Assembly: GCF_031846445.1 (NCBI RefSeq)
Contig: NZ_JAVRHR010000003.1
Coordinates: 445,570-509,569, forward strand
DNA length: 64,000 nt
Direction: 5' to 3'
Source of the DNA: Croceitalea rosinachiae
GTDB taxonomy: Bacteria; Bacteroidota; Bacteroidia; Flavobacteriales; Flavobacteriaceae
In this document: positions 8,338 to 17,714 of the stretch, in pieces
Position numbering within the stretch: the first letter of the stretch is position 1
Layout of the letters: every line of letters begins with the position of its first letter
Program-made: the position numbers and the translations under genes
Notes under the pieces: model-generated
What the model was told of the DNA's origin: nothing
Database searches by the model: none
What the model saw: the letters and a program-made list of their open reading frames with translations, nothing else

Positions 8338-9294
8338 ATGAGTTTGTTTAAAAATATATTCTCTAAAGACAAAAAAGAGACCCTAGATAAAGGCCTTGAA
8401 AAGACAAAAAGTAGTTTTTTTGGTAAGTTAAACAAAGCGGTTGCCGGTAAATCAAAAGTTGACAATGAGGTATTGGATAATTTAGAAGAGGTATTGGTAA
8501 CTTCTGATGTTGGCGTTGATACCACTTTAAAGATTATTGAGCGCATTGAAGAACGTGTTTCAAGAGACAAATATTTAGGGGCAAATGAATTGAACCAGAT
8601 TCTTCGTGAGGAGATTGCTGGTTTACTTTCTGAAACCCATGTGGGTGAGGATACTGATTTTGCTTTGCCAACTACGCACAAACCCCATGTAATTATGGTG
8701 GTTGGTGTCAATGGAGTAGGTAAGACGACGACTATTGGTAAATTGGCGAATCAATTCAAGAATAAAGGATTGAAAGTGGTTTTAGGGGCTGGCGATACGT
8801 TTCGGGCAGCAGCTATTGACCAATTAGAGGTTTGGGCCAATCGAGTAGAAGTACCTATTATCAAACAAAAAATGGGCAGCGACCCCGCATCCGTGGCTTT
8901 TGATACTTTAAATTCTGCTGTGGCAGATGAAGCAGATGTTGTTTTAATTGATACAGCAGGGCGCTTACATAATAAAGTGAACCTGATGAACGAGTTGTCC
9001 AAGGTAAAACGGGTAATGCAAAAAGTGGTGCCAGAGGCACCACATGAGGTGTTATTGGTGTTGGATGGCTCGACTGGGCAAAATGCTTTTGAACAAGCAA
9101 AACAGTTTACTAAAGCCACCGAAGTATCTTCATTAGCGGTCACTAAATTAGATGGTACCGCAAAAGGTGGTGTGGTCATCGGAATTTCAGACCAATTTCA
9201 AATACCCGTAAAATACATAGGGGTAGGTGAAGGTATTGAAGACCTACAGGTTTTTAATAAATACGAGTTTGTAGATTCTTTTTTTAAGGTTTAA
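8338..9294 (+). CDS. ftsY: signal recognition particle receptor FtsY
   Basis: FtsY docks SRP-bound ribosomes at the inner membrane. The 318-residue protein lacks a long acidic N-terminal A domain and is the compact NG form. G motifs are clear: GVNGVGKTTTIGKL (G1, near residue 125), DTAGR (G3, near 204) and TKLDGTAKGG (G4/G5, near 267). A -7-like box TATCTTTG lies at 8310-8317. The next gene starts four bases after its stop. Confidence 0.97.
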   Translation: MSLFKNIFSKDKKETLDKGLEKTKSSFFGKLNKAVAGKSKVDNEVLDNLEEVLVTSDVGVDTTLKIIERIEERVSRDKYLGANELNQILREEIAGLLSETHVGEDTDFALPTTHKPHVIMVVGVNGVGKTTTIGKLANQFKNKGLKVVLGAGDTFRAAAIDQLEVWANRVEVPIIKQKMGSDPASVAFDTLNSAVADEADVVLIDTAGRLHNKVNLMNELSKVKRVMQKVVPEAPHEVLLVLDGSTGQNAFEQAKQFTKATEVSSLAVTKLDGTAKGGVVIGISDQFQIPVKYIGVGEGIEDLQVFNKYEFVDSFFKV

Positions 9295-9297
9295 AAT

Positions 9298-10161
9298 ATG
9301 CCGAAAAGTAATTTGTTTTCAATCATTTTGTGTGTTCTAGTAAACACTGTTGTTAACTCACAAATAACTTACCCAAAATCGAGTCCTTTCGCTCAAATTG
9401 AGCAAGAAATAGGCTTATCTAAAATTTCAATCGAATACTCCAGACCAGCAGTAAGAGGAAGAAAAGTAATCGGTGGGCTAGTGCCTTATGGTCGTATTTG
9501 GCGTGTTGGTGCGAATGAAAGCACCAAAATCACTATTAATACTGATGTGGAAGTCAAAGGGAATTCGCTGCCAAAAGGAACGTATGCATTATATGCTTTC
9601 CCTAAGAGAGAGGAATGGGAAATTGCTTTCCATACCAATATAACACATTGGGGTGATGGGCGTAAAAATTACAATCCGGCAGAAGATGCATTTAGAATTA
9701 AAGTAAAGCCCCACGTAATACCCTATCACCAAGAAAACTTTTTAATTGCTTTTGATTCCATTACCCATAATTCTTTTAGCCTGAATTTAATTTGGGAATC
9801 AACCCAGATAACCATTCCTTTTAACGTAGATACCCATTCGCAAATGGAATTGGAGATTGCAAAGCAAATCAAAGAAAACCCTACTGCTCAAACTTATTAT
9901 GAATCTGGACGATACCTTCAAGAACAAGGAAAAGATTTTGAAAGAGCTTTGGTATATTTGAATAAAGCATTGGAATTAGGTGGTGATACCTATTATTTTC
10001 ATCGGGTCAAAAGTCTGGTGGAAGCTAAACTATGGGATTATAAAGCAGCTATCTCATCAGCAAAAAAATCACTTAAAATTGTGCGGGAATTAGAAAAGGA
10101 TGAGTTTGTCCGCATGAACGAAAAGAATATTGAAAAATGGCAGGTACTTCTCGAAAAGTAG
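9298..10161 (+). CDS. DUF2911 domain secreted protein with TPR-like C-terminus
   Basis: This 287-residue protein has a signal sequence (SLFSIILCVLVNTVV-like core, cleavage near NSQ). Residues of about 25-170 fit DUF2911, with SRPAVRGRKVIGGLVPYG and WRVGANESTKI. The C-terminal 100 residues carry tetratricopeptide-like helices (YYESGRYLQEQGKDFERAL, then YLNKALELGG). DUF2911 function is unknown. It follows ftsY by four bases and converges with the serine hydrolase gene one base later. Confidence 0.85.
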   Translation: MPKSNLFSIILCVLVNTVVNSQITYPKSSPFAQIEQEIGLSKISIEYSRPAVRGRKVIGGLVPYGRIWRVGANESTKITINTDVEVKGNSLPKGTYALYAFPKREEWEIAFHTNITHWGDGRKNYNPAEDAFRIKVKPHVIPYHQENFLIAFDSITHNSFSLNLIWESTQITIPFNVDTHSQMELEIAKQIKENPTAQTYYESGRYLQEQGKDFERALVYLNKALELGGDTYYFHRVKSLVEAKLWDYKAAISSAKKSLKIVRELEKDEFVRMNEKNIEKWQVLLEK

Positions 10162-11256
10162 TCAATTCATCAAATCGTTGAGCAAGCCCCAAAGCTCATT
10201 GTCAAAACTTGAAGGGCCTAAAAGGCTTTCGCCAGCATCTTCACCCATTCTAACAATTACTAAGTTTTGGCTTGGAACTACATATAACTTTTGATCATTT
10301 TTACCCAACCCGGAATAGGTGTCTGCTGGCGCATTGGGTATCAATTCTCCATTAAATTCTAATTGTGAACTAGGGGCACGATAAGTTGATTTTCCATTCA
10401 ACCACCATAAATACCCATAGGCATCATTAATATTTTGAGAAGTTGATTTCATATCGCTTAAATAGTTTGTATCCGCTAAAATTGTTTCTCCATCCCAAAT
10501 ACCATTGTTTAGGTTCAAAAGCCCAAAACGCGCCATACTGCGAGCTGTGCTAAAAAATACATTGTTCAAATCGTTGGTTGAAAACCAAAAACCATCCATC
10601 CCAATTCTATCCCTTAGGTTAGTGTTAAAATAGTCAGACCAGTCTTCTTGTGTAGCATTGGCCACAACACTTTGCAACAAGGTATAAGGCCCGTTATGAT
10701 ATGCCCAACGATTTCCTGCATCAGCAACGTAGGTCAAACAGTCTTGGGTAACGCAATCAAATTGTAAATCGTTCATTCCTGATGTCATAGTAAGTTGATG
10801 CCAAATTGTGATTAAATCTTCTTTCTCTTGTTCCAAAGAAGTCCAATTTTGACCAAGGTAATCTGAGGTTTTATCGTTGATATTCAAGAAAACATTTTCT
10901 TGTGCAACTCCAACTGTAAAAGCGGTCAAAGTTTTTCCTGCCGAGGCCCAATACCAGCTCGTGTTTTGGGTATGATCATCAAAATACCATTCTGTTACAA
11001 TTTTCCCGTCTTTTAAAATGATAAAGGCCTTGGTGCCGTTTTCATCTAAGAATTCTTGTAAAGGTTGTTCGCCATTAGCATTCCAGTTAAGTTCTGCAAT
11101 AGTTGCGCTTTCCCAAGTTGCGGATTGTGAAGGAGGAAAGTATAAATTTGAAGCTTGTGATTCTTCAGTAGTATCGGTATTCGTAGGTTCTGTATTATCA
11201 GTAGAACAAGCTATTGACAGACAAACTAAAAATATAATATAGATTAACTTTTTCAT
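10162..11256 (-). CDS. beta-lactamase-fold serine hydrolase lipoprotein (class C type)
   Basis: The 364-residue product starts with a lipoprotein signal (IIFLVCLSIACS, lipid-bearing Cys17) and a Thr-rich linker, so it is likely anchored on the membrane. The penicillin-binding fold is shown by ASAGKTLTAF (SxxK, catalytic Ser and Lys) and YHNGPYTL (YxN). Such proteins are esterases or D-amino-acid peptidases as often as lactamases; the six-aminohexanoate-dimer hydrolase group is close. Its substrate is unknown. It is convergent with the DUF2911 gene and divergent from rimO. Confidence 0.85.
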   Translation of the reverse strand: MKKLIYIIFLVCLSIACSTDNTEPTNTDTTEESQASNLYFPPSQSATWESATIAELNWNANGEQPLQEFLDENGTKAFIILKDGKIVTEWYFDDHTQNTSWYWASAGKTLTAFTVGVAQENVFLNINDKTSDYLGQNWTSLEQEKEDLITIWHQLTMTSGMNDLQFDCVTQDCLTYVADAGNRWAYHNGPYTLLQSVVANATQEDWSDYFNTNLRDRIGMDGFWFSTNDLNNVFFSTARSMARFGLLNLNNGIWDGETILADTNYLSDMKSTSQNINDAYGYLWWLNGKSTYRAPSSQLEFNGELIPNAPADTYSGLGKNDQKLYVVPSQNLVIVRMGEDAGESLLGPSSFDNELWGLLNDLMN

Positions 11257-11355
11257 AAGGCTAGGTTTTAGATTTAGACACTGATAAGCCTTTTAAGTTT
11301 AACGTAGTACCCAAAGAAATATGCGTTAAAATCGACCAATTGCACGGGCTTATCG

Positions 11356-11363
11356 TATTTTTG
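11356..11363 (+). promoter_or_regulatory. -7 box TATTTTTG upstream of rimO
   Basis: TATTTTTG fits TAnnTTTG and lies 17 bases before the ATG at 11381. It supports that ATG over the TTG at 11372, which would sit almost on the transcription start. Confidence 0.6.
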
Positions 11364-11380
11364 CCATCCATTTGAACACT

Positions 11381-12685
11381 ATGCGCACAAAATCACTTAA
11401 AAAGAACAAAATCAACGTAGTAACGTTGGGTTGTAGTAAGAATGTTTACGACTCCGAGGTACTAATGGGGCAGCTTAAAGCGAACAACAAAGAGGTTGTT
11501 CATGAAGAAGAGGGAAATGTTGTTGTGATCAATACCTGTGGGTTTATTGCCAATGCTAAGGAAGAGAGTGTCAATACCATTTTAGAGTATGTTGAAAAGA
11601 AGGAAGCTGGCGAGGTAGATAAGGTCTTCGTAACTGGATGTTTGAGTGAACGTTACAAGCCCGATTTACAAAAAGAGATTCCGAATGTTGATGAATACTT
11701 TGGAACCAGCGATTTACCCAATTTGTTAAAAGCACTAGGTGCAGATTATAAGTATGAACTGATAGGTGAGCGATTGACAACCACCCCAAAGAATTATGCA
11801 TATTTAAAGATTGCTGAAGGTTGTGATAGACCTTGTTCTTTCTGTGCTATTCCATTAATGCGAGGAAAACATAAAAGTAAACCGATTGAAGAATTGGTCG
11901 AAGAGGCAGAAAAGTTAGCCGTAAAAGGAGTCAAAGAATTGATATTAATCGCACAAGATTTAACGTATTATGGTCTTGACTTATATAAAAAACGAAATCT
12001 TGCTGAATTACTTCAAAAATTAGTGAAGGTAGAGGGAATTGAATGGATTCGTTTGCACTATGCTTTTCCTACTGGTTTTCCAATGGACGTTTTGGATGTG
12101 ATGAAAACCGAACCTAAAATCTGCAATTATATTGATATTCCATTACAACATATAGCCGATCCCATTTTAAAGAGTATGCGTCGCGGAACAACCAAAGCTA
12201 AAACAACCAAATTACTAAAAGACTTTAGGGAGACCGTACCAGAAATGGCCATTAGAACAACATTGATTGTGGGTTATCCGGGTGAAACGGAAGAGGACTT
12301 TCAAACTTTAAAACAATGGGTGATCGATATGCGTTTTGAGCGTTTGGGTTGCTTTACCTATAGCCATGAAGAAAATACGCATGCCTATAATTTAGTCGAT
12401 GATGTTCCAGAAGAAGTGAAACAACAACGCGCCAATGAAATTATGGAAGTGCAGTCACAAATTTCGTGGGAGTTGAACCAAGAACGAATAGGTGAAACCT
12501 ATCGCTGTATTATTGACCGAAAAGAAGGGAACCACTTTGTTGGTCGAACTGAATTTGATTCTCCTGATGTAGATAATGAAGTGCTCATTGATGCCACCGC
12601 GCATTATGTGAAGATTGGTGATTTTACCAATATTAAGATTACAGAAGCTTCCGATTTTGACTTGTACGGTGAACCAGTTTCTTAA
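11381..12685 (+). CDS. rimO: ribosomal protein uS12 methylthiotransferase RimO
   Basis: RimO is a radical-SAM enzyme that adds a methylthio group to an aspartate of ribosomal protein uS12. The 434-residue protein has the N-terminal UPF0004 domain with cysteines in VTLGCSKN, NTCGF and TGCLSERY for one 4Fe-4S cluster, the radical-SAM motif CDRPCSFC for the other, and a C-terminal TRAM-like domain. I chose the ATG at 11381; a TTG nine bases upstream would add three residues but is too close to the -7 box. Confidence 0.96.
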   Translation: MRTKSLKKNKINVVTLGCSKNVYDSEVLMGQLKANNKEVVHEEEGNVVVINTCGFIANAKEESVNTILEYVEKKEAGEVDKVFVTGCLSERYKPDLQKEIPNVDEYFGTSDLPNLLKALGADYKYELIGERLTTTPKNYAYLKIAEGCDRPCSFCAIPLMRGKHKSKPIEELVEEAEKLAVKGVKELILIAQDLTYYGLDLYKKRNLAELLQKLVKVEGIEWIRLHYAFPTGFPMDVLDVMKTEPKICNYIDIPLQHIADPILKSMRRGTTKAKTTKLLKDFRETVPEMAIRTTLIVGYPGETEEDFQTLKQWVIDMRFERLGCFTYSHEENTHAYNLVDDVPEEVKQQRANEIMEVQSQISWELNQERIGETYRCIIDRKEGNHFVGRTEFDSPDVDNEVLIDATAHYVKIGDFTNIKITEASDFDLYGEPVS

Positions 12686-12737
12686 AAAAACGCAACCATG
12701 TCTGATTGCGCTTTTAGTCAAGTGAATTAGCTAAAGT

Positions 12738-13427
12738 CTATTCATTTTCTGGGGATATAATACTGTAAACAAAACCGGCTAGGATAGCACCTAGAATCGG
12801 AGCGACCCAAAACAACCATAATTGTGGAATTGCCCATGCGCCCTCTGCGAATAATGCCTGACTTGTACTACGCGCTGGATTAACCGATGTGTTGGTAACG
12901 GGAATACTAATGAGATGAATCAGTGTCAGGCCTAAACCAATGGCCAGACCAGCCATTCCTTTAGGAGCCTTTGAATGGGTAGCCCCTAGAATAATGATTA
13001 AAAACATAAAGGTCAGAATCAATTCGGTAAAGAAGGCTGAAAACATATTGTACTCTCCTGGGGAATGTTTTCCAAAACCGTTGGCCGCAAATCCGCCTAG
13101 TTCAAATCCAGGTTTTCCTGTAGCAATAGCATACAATATTCCTGCGCCAGCGATGGCTCCTAGAAGTTGTGCGATAATGTAAGGGAATAAGTCTTTCTTA
13201 TCAAAACGCCCAGCAATAGCCAAGCCGATTGATACGGCAGGATTTAAATGACAACCTGAAATATGACCGATTGCATATGCCATGGTTAAGACAGTTAAGC
13301 CAAAGGCTAAGGCTACGCCAACAAACCCTATACCCAATTCAGGATAAGCCGCTGCAATGACCGCACTACCACATCCGCCAAGCACAAGCCACAACGTTCC
13401 AATAAATTCTGCAATTAATTTTTTCAT
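12738..13427 (-). CDS. aqpZ: aquaporin Z, water channel
   Basis: At 229 residues with six membrane helices and two half-helices, this is an MIP-family channel. Both NPA motifs are present: HLNPAVSIG (about residue 60) and SVNPARSTSQ (about 182). The Arg after the second NPA and a small residue pattern fit a water-selective AqpZ rather than a glycerol facilitator. It is convergent with rimO and transcribed apart from the sigma/anti-sigma pair. Confidence 0.95.
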   Translation of the reverse strand: MKKLIAEFIGTLWLVLGGCGSAVIAAAYPELGIGFVGVALAFGLTVLTMAYAIGHISGCHLNPAVSIGLAIAGRFDKKDLFPYIIAQLLGAIAGAGILYAIATGKPGFELGGFAANGFGKHSPGEYNMFSAFFTELILTFMFLIIILGATHSKAPKGMAGLAIGLGLTLIHLISIPVTNTSVNPARSTSQALFAEGAWAIPQLWLFWVAPILGAILAGFVYSIISPENE

Positions 13428-13471
13428 GATTTCTAAATTTAGTTAGTATGCCAATTTAGAAACCATTATAA

Positions 13472-14227
13472 CTACAAAGTCACATAGGCAATCAACTTTT
13501 CGACAGTAGGGTGGTCATTGCCTCCCGCGGGTTCTATGGTAATGTTCAATGATTCCGCTTTATCGATGTACTTTAATGTAATTAACTCCTGATCGGTAGG
13601 GAGCAATCCCATATTTATCATTTCACCATCAACATCACTCCACATTTGGTAGGTATTGTTTTCTGGTAACTCTGGTAGCCCTTGTGCATTGACAACTACC
13701 ATTTTATTTTCATGGTTGACGTAGGCCACAGCTCTTGAATTTGGCACTAATTCATTACCATGGAGAATCAGCGGAATAGTTTGGGGTCCGTTGATGGTTT
13801 TTAAACGTTGATTGGTCAACAGATAATTTTCTTCTAATGCATTTAAACGTTCTTGTAACACTGTAGTCTGATTTTGAAGTGATTCAAAATTTAGTTCTGC
13901 ACTTTTCCAGCGATTGAACATCCAAAAAGAAGAAAGCAAAAATAACAGTGCTAAACTAGCAGCGGCATAGAGCCATGTTTTCGGCATTGTTTTTACATTA
14001 GAACCTTGCAACTGCTCTATTAGTCGCATTTTGACCCGGGTTGGAGGATCAATAGCATTTTCTAATGCCATTTTTTCAAAGTCTTCTTCTAGAAGTTCAA
14101 ATTGTTTCTTTAAACCCTTATCATTGTCAATAGCCATGCCAACCTGCTGCCGCTCTTCTGCAGAAAGTTCATCTAAGAGGTATTTTTCTAATAATCCTTC
14201 TTCCAATATTTTCTTTCTATCCATCAT
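13472..14227 (-). CDS. anti-sigma factor, membrane-anchored (RskA-like)
   Basis: The protein has a cytoplasmic zinc-less anti-sigma N-terminus (LLEKYLLDELSAEERQQV), one membrane helix near residue 90-110 (TWLYAAASLALLFLLSSFW), a short coiled coil (about 113-140) and a C-terminal RskA-like domain ending in TVEKLIAYVTL. It holds the ECF sigma factor encoded upstream at the membrane. The likely start is the ATG at 14227 or the next at 14224; the TTG at 14251 would lie inside the sigma gene. The ATG shares a base with the TGA of the sigma gene, so the pair is coupled. Confidence 0.88.
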   Translation of the reverse strand: MMDRKKILEEGLLEKYLLDELSAEERQQVGMAIDNDKGLKKQFELLEEDFEKMALENAIDPPTRVKMRLIEQLQGSNVKTMPKTWLYAAASLALLFLLSSFWMFNRWKSAELNFESLQNQTTVLQERLNALEENYLLTNQRLKTINGPQTIPLILHGNELVPNSRAVAYVNHENKMVVVNAQGLPELPENNTYQMWSDVDGEMINMGLLPTDQELITLKYIDKAESLNITIEPAGGNDHPTVEKLIAYVTL

Positions 14228-14787
14228 CAAAAAGTTTCTAATAGTAACCAAATGATTATCAGCTCATGCTTATAACTTTCTCGAAGCAATTGTATTGCTT
14301 GCCGAATATATGATTTGAACGTCCCTAATGGCACACCCATCTCTTGATAAGCCTCTCGATGCGTGTATCCCCTAAAATAGACCAAAGAAATAGCTTCTTG
14401 ATGATGCGGTTCTAATTTACTTATTGCACCATTTAGTTCATTAAAATCAATTTTTTGCTCTGACTGCGCTTTATTGGTATCTACACCTAATTCTTCACTT
14501 TGGATGAGCAAATCTGGCTTTCTTAAAGAATTTAAAGTAACGTTTTTGGCAATACGATATGCCCAAGTATAAAATTTACCCTTTGAACTATCATAAGAAT
14601 CAATTTTCTGCCAAATTTTAATAAAAGTCTCTTGTAATAAATCTTCGGCCAAAACCTGATTCCGACACATTCGTACAATGACGCCGTAAAGAGCACCAGA
14701 GTACTTGTCATATAATAAGTACAATGCATCTTTATCCTTTTTAGATAAGCGATTGATTATTTGAATGTCATCTAAGTGATGGGGCAT
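14227..14787 (-). CDS. ECF-family RNA polymerase sigma factor
   Basis: A 186-residue sigma-70 of the extracytoplasmic type. Region 2 (about residues 20-90) has LLYDKYSGALYGV and AEDLLQETFIKIW; region 4 (about 125-180) has LEPHHQEAISLVYFRGYTHR and the helix-turn-helix ending LGTFKSYIRQAI. Region 3 is missing as expected. It is paired with the anti-sigma gene downstream. The divergent fasciclin gene at 14909 is a possible target, but I see no clear shared promoter motif. Confidence 0.95.
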   Translation of the reverse strand: MPHHLDDIQIINRLSKKDKDALYLLYDKYSGALYGVIVRMCRNQVLAEDLLQETFIKIWQKIDSYDSSKGKFYTWAYRIAKNVTLNSLRKPDLLIQSEELGVDTNKAQSEQKIDFNELNGAISKLEPHHQEAISLVYFRGYTHREAYQEMGVPLGTFKSYIRQAIQLLRESYKHELIIIWLLLETF

Positions 14788-14908
14788 ATACTATGTTAAA
14801 GATATGATAAAATAAAGCGGAACTCATCCAACGCGATTTTCGTGGTGTACATACTAACGTATAACATTGAAAAATTAATCATTCTATTAAACAATTAAAA
14901 CACAAAAA

Positions 14909-15427
14909 ATGAAAAAAGTAATTTTTATCCTTTCAACAGTGGCATTAGTCCTTTTTACACAAACAACAACCGCGCAAAAATCGCAAGATATTGTTGATGT
15001 CGCGGTTTCAGTCGATGATTTCTCAACTTTGGTAACGGCTCTTAAGGCAGCTGATTTGGTTGGTGCATTAAAGGGCGAAGGTCCATTTACAGTTTTTGCA
15101 CCAGTAAACTCAGGATTTGCAAAAATTGATGCTAATACTTTAAACTCGTTATTAGAACCTGCAAACAAAGAGAAACTATCAGCCATCTTAACGTATCACG
15201 TGGTAGCTGGAAAGCTTGCTGCTGCCGATGTTGCGTCTGCACTTAAAAGTGGAAATGGTAAGGCTGAACTTACCACATTAAATGGAAGTAAAGTTACTGC
15301 CGTTAGCAAAGACGGAGGAATCTTTTTAATGGATGCGAATGGTAACTACAGTAAAATTGCAAAAACTGATGTAATGGCCTCAAATGGTGTAATACACATT
15401 ATTGAAGATGTTGTAATGCCTGAATAG
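14909..15427 (+). CDS. secreted fasciclin (FAS1) domain protein
   Basis: One FAS1 domain of about 135 residues follows a signal peptide (MKKVIFILSTVALVLFTQTTTA, cleavage before QKS). Family boxes include FTVFAPVNSGFAKI (H1-like) and the C-terminal NGVIHIIEDVVMP (H2). FAS1 proteins mediate adhesion or bind lipids and porphyrins; the partner is unknown. It is single-domain and monocistronic, closed by a strong terminator. It lies divergently from the ECF sigma gene. Confidence 0.95.
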   Translation: MKKVIFILSTVALVLFTQTTTAQKSQDIVDVAVSVDDFSTLVTALKAADLVGALKGEGPFTVFAPVNSGFAKIDANTLNSLLEPANKEKLSAILTYHVVAGKLAAADVASALKSGNGKAELTTLNGSKVTAVSKDGGIFLMDANGNYSKIAKTDVMASNGVIHIIEDVVMPE

Positions 15428-15452
15428 GCAACAGTGTTTATTCATTTATAAA

Positions 15453-15480
15453 ACCACCGCTTTTTTGCGGTGGTTTTTTT
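15453..15480 (+). terminator. rho-independent terminator after the FAS1 gene
   Basis: ACCACCGC, loop TTTTTT, GCGGTGGT, then T7. Eight-pair GC-rich stem. Confidence 0.95.
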
Positions 15481-15522
15481 GTTTAAGTATAAGCCTTCAT
15501 TGTTTTCTGGTACTTTCCATAT

Positions 15523-15536
15523 ATGACATATGTCAT
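15523..15536. promoter_or_regulatory. 14-bp perfect palindrome, possible operator
   Basis: ATGACATATGTCAT is its own reverse complement. It lies 67 bases before the DoxX gene and after the FAS1 terminator, in the only upstream region of the DoxX/oxidoreductase operon. It may bind a dimeric regulator; no regulator gene is adjacent. Confidence 0.45.
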
Positions 15537-15602
15537 TGTATTTAGTTAGTTCAAGGGTTACTTTTAAAGGTAGAAACTGAATTTATAACTAAACCTAACA
15601 GA

Positions 15603-16073
15603 ATGAAAATGAATAGTATCATACTACTGCGGATTTTGATTGGGTGGCATTTTTTATATGAGGGTGCCGTCAAAATTTATAATCCTGATTGGTCCGCCTT
15701 TAGCTATTTGGCCACTGCACAAGGTCCTTTAAGTTTTTTGTTTACGCCACTAGCTAAACCTGGAATTATTGATTGGGTAGATACATTAAATGTATTGACC
15801 TTACTTTTTGTTGGTATATCATTGCTACTTGGTGTATTCGAAAAAAAAGGTGCCTTAGCGGCCATTGTCCTATTGGCTATGTATTACTTTGCACACCCTC
15901 CATTTCCTGGTTTACAACAATTGAATGTTGAAGGAAATTATTGGTTTGTGAACAAAAACCTTATTGAGCTTGTTGCTTGTGTCATCTTGTTTCAAAACCC
16001 TACTGGTGAGATTTTTGGAATACGATATTTCTGGAAAAAAGATAAGAAACCAATAAAAACTGAAAAGGTATGA
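15603..16073 (+). CDS. DoxX family membrane protein
   Basis: The 156-residue protein has four membrane helices and the DoxX/SURF4 start ILLRILIGWHFLYEGAVKI with the Trp-rich NPDWSAFSYL. DoxX-like proteins are often linked to quinone or sulfur redox steps, but the role is not settled. Its stop overlaps the start of the next gene by four bases (ATGA), so it is coupled to the Gfo/Idh/MocA oxidoreductase. The pairing suggests the two act on one membrane-linked redox or sugar pathway (inference). Confidence 0.85.
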   Translation: MKMNSIILLRILIGWHFLYEGAVKIYNPDWSAFSYLATAQGPLSFLFTPLAKPGIIDWVDTLNVLTLLFVGISLLLGVFEKKGALAAIVLLAMYYFAHPPFPGLQQLNVEGNYWFVNKNLIELVACVILFQNPTGEIFGIRYFWKKDKKPIKTEKV

Positions 16074-17680
16074 AATGGACTAGAAGAGACCTGTTGAAAG
16101 GGCTGGGTAGTTTACCAATACTAGGGGCTGTATGGTGGGCAGGTGCTGCAAACACAATAAGCAGTAGAAAAGAACGAAATGAACTTTTAGAACAATTGAA
16201 CATCAGTCCATCATTGCCATCAACATTGCCCGAAATTACGGGCATTCCGGTTCGTGTTGGTATTGTTGGTTTTGGCATTCGTGGTGAGCAGTTGTGTCGT
16301 TCTTTGGGTTTTGCAACCAATGAATGGATAGAAGAAATGGAATTAGAAGCCTCAGAGAATCCTGATCATACGGCACTAAAGGTTTATAGGAATCAGGCCA
16401 AACTGAATGTTCGTTTAGCTGGAGTCTGTGATATTTTCGATGTTAGGGCAGAGAAAGCCTTGAATTCTTTTACTACACCTGATAATCAAATTAAAAGATA
16501 TCGAACTCATCTTGATATGATAAATAGTGGTGAGATAGATGCTATGATTATTGCAACACCAGATCACTGGCATGCACCCATGGCCATAGATGCATTGAAC
16601 AATAACATTAGTGTTTATGTTGAAAAGCCAATGACACATACCATTGAAGAAACCTATCGCCTTCAAGAAGCGGCCAAAAGCTCCAAAGCTACCTTCGCGG
16701 TTGGTCACCAACATCGCCAGACCCTTAGTTTTAAAACTGCCCAAGATGTCGTATCAAAAGGTACTTTAGGACATGTATCCTTGATTCAGACAAATACCAA
16801 TAGAAATGATGATAATGGAGCGTGGAATTATGCTTTAGATGAAAAAGCAAATGAGAATACTATAGATTGGGAGATGTTCTTGGGCTCGGCGCCAAAAGTT
16901 CCATTCAACAAAAGCCATTTTTTTAGATGGCGCAAATGGTGGGCTTATGGTTCGGGGCTTTCTGGAGATTTACTGACACATGATTATGACCGATTGAACT
17001 GTGTGCTCAATATGGGCATTCCACAATCAATAATGGCATCGGGTGGCATTTATACGCATAATGATGGCCGAAATGTTCCTGATGTGCTACAGGCAAATAT
17101 GGAGTTTCCGGATTTTAGTACTGGAAGTAGTCAAACCAAGGGTAAAGAAAAAGGAATGACATTCTGCTATAGCGCTACATTGGGAAATGGTTTTAATAGA
17201 CCAACCATATTGATGGGGCACGATGCGACCTTAGAGTTGGGGAATAATTTAACTGTTTGGCCAGATAGCTCGTCCACTCGATATGCAGCATCATTGGAGT
17301 TAGATAAAATGAAGCCCCATATTCCCATTTTTAAATACACCCCGGGCAGTAATACGAACATGCCAGATGCGGTTTCTTCGGCAACCTCTCAGTACTTTGC
17401 TGATAAAGGTTTAATGTGGACCTATATTGATGGGGTAAGGGTAGATTCCACATTTTTACATTTAAAAGAATGGCTGAGCGTCATAAAAAATGGAGGAGAG
17501 GTAAGTTGTGGTATTAAAGAAGGATTCGAAGAAGCCATAACTGCCCATATGACCGGACTTTCTTGGAAATTAGGACGAAGAATTGAATGGGACAAACAAG
17601 GACAGATAATAAAACCTATCGAAGGAATTGATTTTGATGAAGTATTGTTATCAAATTATAGTTTGGATACGTCCGTTTAA
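16070..17680 (+). CDS. Gfo/Idh/MocA family oxidoreductase, Tat-exported
   Basis: A twin-arginine signal (WTRRDLLKGLG then a hydrophobic stretch, residues 3-28) marks export to the periplasm in folded form. The NAD-binding Rossmann domain follows with VRVGIVGFGIRG, and the family motif VEKPMTHT (about residue 186) carries the catalytic-type EKP. At 536 residues it is a long member, like the glycosidase-type Gfo proteins of Bacteroidota that act on sugars with tightly held NAD. Substrate is unknown. It is coupled to DoxX and ended by a terminator. Confidence 0.9.
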   Translation: MKWTRRDLLKGLGSLPILGAVWWAGAANTISSRKERNELLEQLNISPSLPSTLPEITGIPVRVGIVGFGIRGEQLCRSLGFATNEWIEEMELEASENPDHTALKVYRNQAKLNVRLAGVCDIFDVRAEKALNSFTTPDNQIKRYRTHLDMINSGEIDAMIIATPDHWHAPMAIDALNNNISVYVEKPMTHTIEETYRLQEAAKSSKATFAVGHQHRQTLSFKTAQDVVSKGTLGHVSLIQTNTNRNDDNGAWNYALDEKANENTIDWEMFLGSAPKVPFNKSHFFRWRKWWAYGSGLSGDLLTHDYDRLNCVLNMGIPQSIMASGGIYTHNDGRNVPDVLQANMEFPDFSTGSSQTKGKEKGMTFCYSATLGNGFNRPTILMGHDATLELGNNLTVWPDSSSTRYAASLELDKMKPHIPIFKYTPGSNTNMPDAVSSATSQYFADKGLMWTYIDGVRVDSTFLHLKEWLSVIKNGGEVSCGIKEGFEEAITAHMTGLSWKLGRRIEWDKQGQIIKPIEGIDFDEVLLSNYSLDTSV

Positions 17681-17688
17681 AATATAAA

Positions 17689-17714
17689 ATAGCCACCAGC
17701 CGGTGGCTATTTTT
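17689..17714. terminator. terminator between convergent genes
   Basis: ATAGCCACC, loop, GGTGGCTAT, with T run after it and A run before it, so it can serve both the oxidoreductase gene and the convergent 852-residue gene. Confidence 0.9.
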
